From assembly GCF_025231485.1 (NCBI RefSeq), contig NZ_CP104003.1:3410001-3474000 (forward strand): a stretch of DNA of 64,000 nt, read 5' to 3'. The DNA comes from Salinirubellus salinus (GTDB taxonomy: Archaea > Halobacteriota > Halobacteria > Halobacteriales > Haloarculaceae). This document shows positions 25,511 to 31,440 of the stretch, piece after piece. A program made the position numbers and the translations under genes. Under the pieces are notes generated by a model, which worked only from the letters and a program-made list of their open reading frames with translations, ran no database searches and was not told the origin of the DNA. Each line of letters begins with the position of its first letter. Position 1 is the stretch's first letter.

Positions 25511-26239
25511 ATGTTCGAACGGTTCGAGGTGGTCCCCGCGGTCGACGTGCAGGAGGGGCAGGTGGTCCAGCTCGTCGGCGGTGAACGAGGGACCGGCAAG
25601 CGGTACGGCGACCCGGTCGAGGCCGCCGAGCGGTGGGTCGAGGCGGGCGCCGAGACGCTCCACCTCGTCGACCTCGACGGCGCGTTCGAGGGCGAGCGCG
25701 TGAACGCACCGGCGGTCGAGGCCATCCGCGAGGCCGTGGACGTGGACCTGCAGCTCGGGGGCGGCATCCGAACCGCCGAGGGCGCCCGCGACCTGCTCGA
25801 CCGGGGCCTCTCGCGGGTCATCCTCGGGACCGCCGCGGTCGAGAACCCCGACGTCGTCGTCGAGATAAGCGAGACCCACCCCGGCTCGGTGCTGGTCTCG
25901 CTGGACGCGAAGGAGGGCGAGGTGGTCGTCTCGGGCTGGACCCAGGGCACCGGTCTCGACCCCGCCGAGGCCGCCGCTCGCTACGAGGAACTGGGGGCGG
26001 GCGGCATCCTGTTCACCGACGTGGACGTGGAGGGGCAGCTGGAGGGCGTGCGCGAGGCCCCGGTCCGGGCGGTGGTCGAGGCCGTCTCGATACCGGTCGT
26101 CGCCTCGGGTGGCGTGGCGACGCTCGAGGACGTCCGGGCGCTGAAGCGGGCCGGCGCGAGTGCGGTGGTCGTCGGGACGGCGCTCTACGAGGGGCAGTTC
26201 ACGCTCCGCGAGGCGCAGGCGGCCGCCGACGAGGTCTGA
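25511..26239 (+). CDS. hisA: ProFAR isomerase (HisA)
   Basis: A 242-residue beta/alpha barrel. Catalytic Asp in VVPAVDVQEGQVVQLV near residue 11, the phosphate sites GGGIRTAEGARDLLDRG and VASGGVATLEDVRALKRAG, and the second catalytic Asp in FTDVDVEGQLEG. It converts ProFAR to PRFAR in the fourth histidine step, and sequence is not of the dual HisA/TrpF kind. The ATG at 25511 begins MFERFEVVPAVD; the upstream extension is unlikely. hisB follows 276 bases later, but a short opposite-strand gene lies between. Confidence 0.96.
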   Translation: MFERFEVVPAVDVQEGQVVQLVGGERGTGKRYGDPVEAAERWVEAGAETLHLVDLDGAFEGERVNAPAVEAIREAVDVDLQLGGGIRTAEGARDLLDRGLSRVILGTAAVENPDVVVEISETHPGSVLVSLDAKEGEVVVSGWTQGTGLDPAEAAARYEELGAGGILFTDVDVEGQLEGVREAPVRAVVEAVSIPVVASGGVATLEDVRALKRAGASAVVVGTALYEGQFTLREAQAAADEV

Positions 26240-26248
26240 ACCGCCGCG

Positions 26249-26377
26249 CTAGCGCCGGACGCTGACGTACACCAGCGCCATCGCGCAGAGCGCCCCGGCT
26301 GGCGTCGTCGCGGACAGTTTCGGCGCCAGTCGCGCCGCGAGTGCCAGCCCCGTCCGCAGCAGGTACCTCGAACTCAT
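26249..26377 (-). CDS. 42-residue putative membrane-associated micropeptide
   Basis: A 43-codon ORF giving MSSRYLLRTGLALAARLAPK and a hydrophobic C-terminal segment AGALCAMALVYVSVRR. It is amphipathic then hydrophobic, with five basic residues in the first 20. There is a promoter-like arrangement upstream: TATA-like TTAGGT (minus strand ACCTAA) near 26391-26396 and a perfect 8-base inverted repeat (26382-26406). It ends 9 bases past hisA. Too short for statistical certainty; the promoter dyad is the best argument that it is expressed. No known family. Confidence 0.45.
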   Translation of the reverse strand: MSSRYLLRTGLALAARLAPKLSATTPAGALCAMALVYVSVRR

Positions 26378-26381
26378 GCGA

Positions 26382-26406
26382 GTCGTGTGCTTAGGTCACA
26401 CACGAC
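26382..26406. promoter_or_regulatory. perfect 8-bp inverted repeat around the micropeptide promoter
   Basis: Arms GTCGTGTG (26382-26389) and CACACGAC (26399-26406) are separated by nine A/T-containing bases. The dyad is centred about 17 bases before the 42-codon ORF. It covers the probable TATA box, a common place for a repressor site. Confidence 0.55.
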
Positions 26407-26515
26407 ATAAGTCCCAGTCAGACCGCCGTGTCCCGCCCGTCAGACGGGGCGCCCCGGCACGCCCCCCTCCTCTCACGAGCGCAACGGTCTTGGCCGCGGG
26501 CCGAAAACGCCGGGT

Positions 26516-27103
26516 ATGACCGACCGGACGGCCGCCGTCACCCGCGAGACGGGTGAGACGGAGATCGAGGTGACCCTCGACGTCGACGGGGAGGGCGACG
26601 CGACCATCGAGACAGGCGTCGGCTTCTTCGACCACATGCTGACGGCGTTCGCCACGCACGGCCTGTTCGACCTGACCGTGCGCTGTGACGGCGACCTGGA
26701 GGTGGACGACCACCACACCGTCGAGGACGTGGCCATCACGCTGGGCGCGGCGTTCGACGAGGCGCTGGGCGAGAAGCGCGGCATCGTGCGCTACGCCGAC
26801 CGCCGGGTGCCGCTGGACGAGGCGGTCGCCGGCGTCGTGCTGGACATCTCCGGGCGCCCCTACTTCGAGTGGAGCGGCGAGTTCTCACAGCCCACCATCG
26901 GGGGGTTCACGAGCGACATGGCCCGGCACTTCTGCGAGTCGTTCGCCATGCACGCGAACGTGACGCTCCACGCCGAGGTGGAGGGCCGCAACGCCCACCA
27001 CGAGGTGGAGGCGCTGTTCAAGTGCCTGACCCGGGCGCTCGACGACGCCACCCGCGTCGACGAGCGACGGACCGACACCCCCAGTACGAAGGGCGAGCTC
27101 TGA
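26516..27103 (+). CDS. hisB: imidazoleglycerol-phosphate dehydratase
   Basis: A 195-residue monofunctional HisB. The two metal-binding repeats are [22 protein letters not shown] and [21 protein letters not shown] in the first half, and [19 protein letters not shown] and [17 protein letters not shown] in the second, with all the His and Glu ligands for Mn. It removes water from imidazole glycerol phosphate in histidine synthesis. There is no phosphatase domain, as in other archaea. The ATG at 26516 begins [16 protein letters not shown]. Converges 6 bases from the small DUF7511-like gene. Confidence 0.96.
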   Translation: MTDRTAAVTRETGETEIEVTLDVDGEGDATIETGVGFFDHMLTAFATHGLFDLTVRCDGDLEVDDHHTVEDVAITLGAAFDEALGEKRGIVRYADRRVPLDEAVAGVVLDISGRPYFEWSGEFSQPTIGGFTSDMARHFCESFAMHANVTLHAEVEGRNAHHEVEALFKCLTRALDDATRVDERRTDTPSTKGEL

Positions 27104-27109
27104 GCCGAC

Positions 27110-27313
27110 TCAGCGCATCTCGTCGAGTTCGACCCACGACCCCTCGTCGGCGGTGAGCCACCGCGACATCAGCGAGACGTCGTCGGCCGCCGCCGGGAAC
27201 AGCGTCAACTCGTCACCGGACTCGTAGTGGACGACCCGTGCGACCAGTCCGTCCTCCGTCAGGGCCGACCCGTCGGTGCGCTCCCAGTCGTCGCCGGTCG
27301 CGGCAGTGGACAT
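27110..27313 (-). CDS. small haloarchaeal DUF7511-like protein
   Basis: A 67-residue acidic protein starting at ATG 27313 (MSTAATGDDWERTDG). The core VARVVHYESGDELTLFPAAADDVSLMSRWLTADEG followed by WVELDEMR fits a small haloarchaeal family I recall as DUF7511; no function is known. A start at 27340 would add nine residues but would lie on top of an AT-rich TATA-like element (GAATAACTATG, about 27338-27348). That element is correctly spaced for the start at 27313. Monocistronic. Confidence 0.75.
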   Translation of the reverse strand: MSTAATGDDWERTDGSALTEDGLVARVVHYESGDELTLFPAAADDVSLMSRWLTADEGSWVELDEMR

Positions 27314-27411
27314 GGCCCGAGCGTCACCGGGTCGAGACATAGTTATTCAGCTCATTCGTGGCCCTAAGACCTGCATAACCGACCCGTAGCGACCGCTTTC
27401 GGTGGTGCTGG

Positions 27412-27957
27412 CTACCGGAACAGTTTCCCGCTGGCGACCCGCACCCGGCCGTGCTTCGCGGCGTGGTCGATGGCCGCCGACACCGTCGCCGGGTCCAGTT
27501 CGTACGCCTCGGCGACCATCTCCTCGGCCGCCTCGCGCTCCATCGGGAACTCGCGGCCCTCGAGGAACCGCATCACCTTCGAGTAGCCCTTCGGCGTCCC
27601 GCTGCGGTTCCGGGTCGGTCGACCACCGGCCTCGTGGACGTCCTCGTCGTCGTCCGAAACCGCGTCGACGTCGGCCGCCGCGTCCTCGTCCTCCGTCTCC
27701 CTCACGCCGTCGTGGTTCTCGGCCGCCGCCTCGCTCGCCATCTCGCCGTCGCCCGTCGGCTCGGCCTCGGCGACGAGGGGCTCGTCGGCCGCCGGGCGGG
27801 CGTCGAGGAGGGGGTCGACGACGCCTGCGAGTGTCTCCTCGCAGGCGCCACAGAGGACCATCCGCTTCGGTTCGTCGCCGGCGACGCCGGTCGGGAGCAC
27901 CTCGAACACGCCGGCGGCTGCCTCGCCACAGAAGTCACAGGCTCTGACCTCTCGCAT
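27412..27957 (-). CDS. small zinc-finger protein with acidic linker and C-terminal helix domain
   Basis: 181 residues from the ATG at 27957. Residues 6-50 hold a CxxC...CxxC zinc finger (CDFCGEAAAGVF ... MVLCGACEETL). A long, highly acidic linker (55-110) follows. The C-terminal domain (about 118-180) contains RNRSGTPKGYSKVMRFLEGREFPMEREAAEEMVAEAYELDPATV and is helix-rich, with basic residues that could bind nucleic acid. Function unknown; the shape suggests a regulator or RNA-binding protein. Upstream is a 227-base non-coding stretch holding the second hairpin repeat. Confidence 0.82.
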   Translation of the reverse strand: MREVRACDFCGEAAAGVFEVLPTGVAGDEPKRMVLCGACEETLAGVVDPLLDARPAADEPLVAEAEPTGDGEMASEAAAENHDGVRETEDEDAAADVDAVSDDDEDVHEAGGRPTRNRSGTPKGYSKVMRFLEGREFPMEREAAEEMVAEAYELDPATVSAAIDHAAKHGRVRVASGKLFR

Positions 27958-28007
27958 ATCCGGACGGTCACGGGGACCGAACGTAAGCCCATCGGGCGTA
28001 TCGAGAG

Positions 28008-28032
28008 CGTGGCCGAACGAAGTGAGGCCACG
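28008..28032 (+). repeat. hairpin repeat with conserved 11-nt loop, intergenic copy
   Basis: Seven-base arms CGTGGCC and GGCCACG enclose GAACGAAGTGA, the loop sequence of the 17937-17963 hairpin with one difference. Stem sequences differ entirely between copies but remain paired. It lies 50-75 bases upstream of the zinc-finger gene, in a 227-base gap, followed by purine-rich GAGGCGAGC-type sequence. Confidence 0.7.
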
Positions 28033-28184
28033 TCGAGGCGAGCGGGAGGGAGGCCACGAAACGGGCGAGCGCGGAGCGCGCTGCTCCCGTCGCTTCCCAC
28101 CTGCTGATACGTCTCGACGGCCGTGCTGAATGCAGGGCGCGAACACGGTGGCGTGGGGTCCGACCCGTCGTCGCTACAGGGTGC

Positions 28185-28844
28185 TCATCTGGTGGCCTCG
28201 ACCTCGGACTCGCCGTCGGACTCTTCGAGATTCTCGGCCAGGCGAGACTGGAGCACGCCGTTGATGGGGATCAGGAGCAACCAGGTCAGGATACCGAGAC
28301 CGGGGTCGAACGCGGTGACGAGTATCGAGAGGACGAACACGAACGGGGAGGCGAGGAACCTCGCTGCCTGGATCTCCACGGCCCGGGAGCCGAGCCCCTC
28401 CTCGAGGAGCTCTCTCCGCGACGCGTACGACCAGAGGAGCGCGAGCGTGAGACCCGTGAGCGTGAGCGTTCCGGACAGGAACATGATGCCGAACTGGTCC
28501 GGATACGTCGCGAAGACACTGGACGCGAACGGGATGAACGCCACCATGAGGAGGAAGAGGAGGTTGAGCCACACGATCCCGGCGTCGTGTCGCTCGATGT
28601 GGATGAAGATGCGACGGTGGTTGACCCAGTACGACCCGATGACGAGGAAGCTCAGGACGAAGCCGAAGAACTCGTGCCACTGGGCGAAGACGAGGTCCGG
28701 GAGCACCGAGAGCGGGCTCCCCGCGGGTATCTCCGGGACGGTGATCTCGAGCACCAGCAACGTGATGGCGATGGCGATGACGCCGTCGCTCAACGCGAGC
28801 ATCCGGTCCGTCTCGCTCGACTCTCGACGAAATGGGAGTGCCAT
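28185..28844 (-). CDS. TMEM175-family (DUF1211) potassium channel-like protein
   Basis: 219 residues and six membrane helices. The signature (R)MLALSDGVIAIAITLLVLEI near residue 15 matches the TMEM175 motif (R...FSDG), here with Leu for Phe. Later helices include FVLSFLVIGSYWVNHRRIFIHI, another family hallmark. Prokaryotic TMEM175 proteins form tetrameric K+ leak channels; a role in ion homeostasis in a salt-in organism would fit. The ATG at 28844 (MALPFRRESSE) is preferred to the upstream one at 28883. No operon partner. Confidence 0.88.
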   Translation of the reverse strand: MALPFRRESSETDRMLALSDGVIAIAITLLVLEITVPEIPAGSPLSVLPDLVFAQWHEFFGFVLSFLVIGSYWVNHRRIFIHIERHDAGIVWLNLLFLLMVAFIPFASSVFATYPDQFGIMFLSGTLTLTGLTLALLWSYASRRELLEEGLGSRAVEIQAARFLASPFVFVLSILVTAFDPGLGILTWLLLIPINGVLQSRLAENLEESDGESEVEATR

Positions 28845-29045
28845 GTTCGGAGGACGCGACCGATTCCAAAGGTCGTTGTTCACCGGTCCGGGACGGTGCG
28901 TAGCGGCCCGCTATCCCCCGGGGCTTACGCGTTCCGAGAGCGTTCGAACGGGGCGGTCGTGCTCACGGCCCCGGCTACCGGCTGTAGCAGTCGAAAGAAT
29001 CGAGTCGATAGCTCGCCGTCGGGAGACGACGACCGAAACTCCAGA

Positions 29046-29240
29046 TTAGTTGCGGACGACGTTCGTCGCGCGGGGGCCCTTGGGGGCCTGTTCGATGTCG
29101 AAATCGACGTCCTGTCCTTCTTCGAGATCGGGGCCGCCAACGTCCTCCATGTGGAAGAAAACGTCCTCGTCCGCGTCCTCAGTCGTGATGAAACCGTAGC
29201 CGCCAGTGTCGTTGAAGAAATCAACCTTACCGTTTGCCAT
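29046..29240 (-). CDS. cspA: cold-shock domain protein
   Basis: 64 residues forming one cold-shock OB fold. RNP1 is GGYGFITTE, RNP2 is DVFFHMEDV, and the opening MANGKVDFFNDTGGYGFI is standard. It binds single-stranded RNA/DNA and acts as an RNA chaperone. Haloarchaea typically have several such small genes. A TATA-like TTAA at about 29268, 25-30 bases upstream, fits a leaderless transcript. A perfect 9-base inverted repeat lies further upstream (29302-29327). Confidence 0.95.
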   Translation of the reverse strand: MANGKVDFFNDTGGYGFITTEDADEDVFFHMEDVGGPDLEEGQDVDFDIEQAPKGPRATNVVRN

Positions 29241-29568
29241 TGCGAGTAGACGGAACCCCCTCCCACGGTTAAGGCTTGGGTATCTGTTTCGAACCGGCGA
29301 GATAGAATAGTCGAATGTCTATTCTATAGTGGGATATACTACAGAATGTCCATCGGCGTGGGTTCGACACGGCTCCGGTAGTCGATCCGTCACAACGACT
29401 GGGTACTCCCGGGGTATCGGCAGTTCCGACGGCCGTGCGGTACACGCCCTCCGTGGTCACGCCCGTCTCCGATCCGTCGCCGAGCAGTTCGACAGGGCCG
29501 GCGGACCCACATTCCTCCGGGACACCAGCAGTCATATCACGTCCCCCGACACACTCCGGAGCGAGTAG
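29241..29568. other. 328-base non-coding stretch between cspA and the ACT-domain gene
   Basis: The stretch holds the cspA promoter on the left, a 26-base dyad (29302-29327) in an A/T-rich patch, and on the right a TATA-like TCATATCAC (about 29531-29539) some 30 bases before the ACT-domain gene. Frames of 79-88 codons on both strands run through but lack normal third-position G/C and look spurious. Nothing else was seen. Confidence 0.6.
29302..29327. repeat. perfect 9-bp inverted repeat in an A/T-rich patch
   Basis: Arms ATAGAATAG (29302-29310) and CTATTCTAT (29319-29327) enclose eight bases. Both are rich in A/T, unlike most of the window. It is 62-87 bases before the cspA start codon and could be a regulator site or a cruciform. 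Confidence 0.7.
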
Positions 29569-30084
29569 ATGACCAGCGAGATGTTCGAGGCGATAATGGA
29601 GAAGTTCGCCGACTCCCCCTCCCAGCGGGCGGTGGTCCGGCTCCTGCTGGAGCGGGGCTTCTCCGTCAACGACGAGGGTCGGGTGGTCTCGGGTGGCATC
29701 GAGATCCCCAACACCGGCATCGCCCGTGAGATCGACGTGGACCGCCGGGTCGTCGACGCCACCACCGACGCCATCCTCGAGGACGACCAGCTCCGGCGCA
29801 TCTTCCAGAACATCTCCGCCATCCCCTCGCTGAAGAGCCTCGCGCCCGTCCTCGACATGACCGTCCTCACCGTCTCGGTGGTCGACGAGGCCGAATCGGG
29901 CATCGTCGCGGACGTGACCGGCAGACTGGCCGAGCGTGGGGTCTCCATCCGACAGATCATCAGCGAGGACCCGGAGTTCACCGAGGAGCCGAAACTCTAC
30001 ATCGTCGTGAGCGACCCCCTGCCGGGCGACCTCATCAACGAGATACGGGCCGCCCCGTTCGTCCGGAAGATCGAACTGGAGTAG
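29569..30084 (+). CDS. HTH/ACT-domain amino acid-binding regulator
   Basis: 171 residues. The N-terminal half (about 1-85) contains an HTH-like region: SPSQRAVVRLLLERGFSV and EIDVDRRVVDATTDAIL. The C-terminal half (93-168) is an ACT domain: MTVLTVSVVDEAESGIVADVTGRLAERGVSIRQI. ACT domains bind amino acids allosterically; together with the N-terminal part this is the archaeal 'regulator of amino acid metabolism' type (COG4747-like, from memory). It is followed 4 bases later by the IMPACT gene, suggesting a two-gene transcript. Confidence 0.87.
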   Translation: MTSEMFEAIMEKFADSPSQRAVVRLLLERGFSVNDEGRVVSGGIEIPNTGIAREIDVDRRVVDATTDAILEDDQLRRIFQNISAIPSLKSLAPVLDMTVLTVSVVDEAESGIVADVTGRLAERGVSIRQIISEDPEFTEEPKLYIVVSDPLPGDLINEIRAAPFVRKIELE

Positions 30085-30088
30085 CCCG

Positions 30089-30733
30089 ATGGCCGACCCG
30101 AGCGACGCGCCCGACGCCCACGACGACCCGGACGCCTACCGCACCCTCGCCGGCCGGGGGCGCGCCGAGTTCGTCGTGAATGGGTCCGAGTTCCTCGGGC
30201 ACGCCGCGCCCGCGCCGGACGTGCAGACGGCCGAGGCGTTCGTCGCGTCGGTCCGCGACGAGTACCCCGACGCCACCCACAACGTCCCCGCCTACCGGGT
30301 CCGGGCCGACCCGTTCCGCGAGTACAGTTCCGACGACGGCGAACCGTCCGGGAGCGCCGGGAAACCGATACTGAACGTCCTCTCGGGACAGGACCTCGAG
30401 AACGTCGTGGTGGTCGTCACGCGGTACTACGGCGGGACGAACCTCGGCGTCGGCGGCCTGGTCCGGGCGTACGGACAGGCCGCGAAACTGGCCGTCGAGG
30501 ACGCCGGCGTGACCACCGAGGTGCCACACGAACGGGTCCGGATCGTGGTCGACTACGACGACTCGGGGACCGTCCGGGGTCTCGTCGAGTCGACCGCCAG
30601 CGAGTTCGACGCGACCTACGAGGCGCGGGTCAGTTTCGACGCGCGCGTCCCGACACGAGCCGCCGCGGCGTTCAGGGACCGCGTCCGGAGCGCCACGAGC
30701 GGTCGTGCCGAGTTCGGCGACGAGAACGATTAG
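30089..30733 (+). CDS. IMPACT/YigZ family protein
   Basis: 214 residues. The N-terminal IMPACT domain is unmistakable: SSDDGEPSGSAGKPILNVL followed by LENVVVVVTRYYGGTNLGVGGLVRAYG. The C-terminal 70 residues form the second alpha/beta domain (DUF1949-like). The family binds nucleic acid or ribosomes and in eukaryotes modulates GCN1/GCN2 signalling; the prokaryotic role is unclear. It overlaps the convergent TetR gene by 4 bases and sits 4 bases after the ACT-domain gene. Confidence 0.93.
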   Translation: MADPSDAPDAHDDPDAYRTLAGRGRAEFVVNGSEFLGHAAPAPDVQTAEAFVASVRDEYPDATHNVPAYRVRADPFREYSSDDGEPSGSAGKPILNVLSGQDLENVVVVVTRYYGGTNLGVGGLVRAYGQAAKLAVEDAGVTTEVPHERVRIVVDYDDSGTVRGLVESTASEFDATYEARVSFDARVPTRAAAAFRDRVRSATSGRAEFGDEND

Positions 30734-31302
30734 GTGCGGAACCGCTCGAGGAGGGCGTCGAGGACCGCGCGTGCGTCGGCGGCGTCGGTCTCGCCGGTGA
30801 CGACACGGAGCAGTTCGCCGTTCGCCGTCGCCGTGAGGAGCCGCGCCCCGCGTGCCGGGTCCACGTCGTAGATCCCCTCTTCGACGCCGCGCCGGAGCGT
30901 GGCCTCCAGCGTCGACTCGAGCTGTGCGTCGAGCGCGGCGAACCGGTCGGCGTACGCCTCGTGGTGGGGTGCCTGCATCCGGAGTTCGAGCAGCGCCGTC
31001 CGGATGGCACGCCCCTCGGTGTCGAGGTCGCGCGGCAACAGCAGGTCGAGGGTGGTGTCGAGCCGCGCCTCGACGTCGCCGTCCGTGACCGGCTCCACCT
31101 CCGCCACGAACCCGTCGGTCATCCACCGGAGGAAGTCCGCCAGCAGGTCCTCCTTCGTGTCGTAGTGGTAGTAGAGCAACGACTTCGACTTCTCGAACTC
31201 GTCGGCGATGGTCTGGATGGTCAGCCCGGCGTAGCCGTGCTTGGCGAGCGCCTCGAACGTCGCCTCCATGATGGATTCGCGCGTCTCCGCTGCCTCGCTC
31301 AT
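30730..31302 (-). CDS. TetR/AcrR family transcriptional regulator
   Basis: 190 residues. The TetR HTH is at residues 8-55 (TIQTIADEFEKSKSLLYYHYDTKEDLLADFL). The all-alpha ligand domain follows (about 60-190), with no diagnostic ligand motif. It usually represses a neighbouring efflux or metabolic gene, yet the adjacent genes here (IMPACT, subtilase) are not classical targets. The ATG at 31302 (MSEAAETRESIMEATF) is preferred to the one at 31314. Probably self-regulated. Confidence 0.92.
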   Translation of the reverse strand: MSEAAETRESIMEATFEALAKHGYAGLTIQTIADEFEKSKSLLYYHYDTKEDLLADFLRWMTDGFVAEVEPVTDGDVEARLDTTLDLLLPRDLDTEGRAIRTALLELRMQAPHHEAYADRFAALDAQLESTLEATLRRGVEEGIYDVDPARGARLLTATANGELLRVVTGETDAADARAVLDALLERFRT

Positions 31303-31440
31303 TGCCCGGGCCACGGAGTGCCCCGCTATACCTCTTTCTCTCGTCGCGGTCGTTGCCGGGCGGCCGGCCCCGTGCTGAGCCGGGGGTTCAGTCGTGGCCG
31401 ACCACGTCCGTCGGGCCAGCGTCGACCGCCGAACCCCCGC

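Noticed and set aside
29269-29535. 88-codon minus-strand frame in the cspA upstream gap
   Set aside because: It runs through the A/T-rich dyad, lacks third-position G/C bias, has no ribosome site or family similarity.
29329-29568. 79-codon plus-strand frame in the same gap
   Set aside because: Abnormal composition for this genome and ends within the promoter of the ACT-domain gene.
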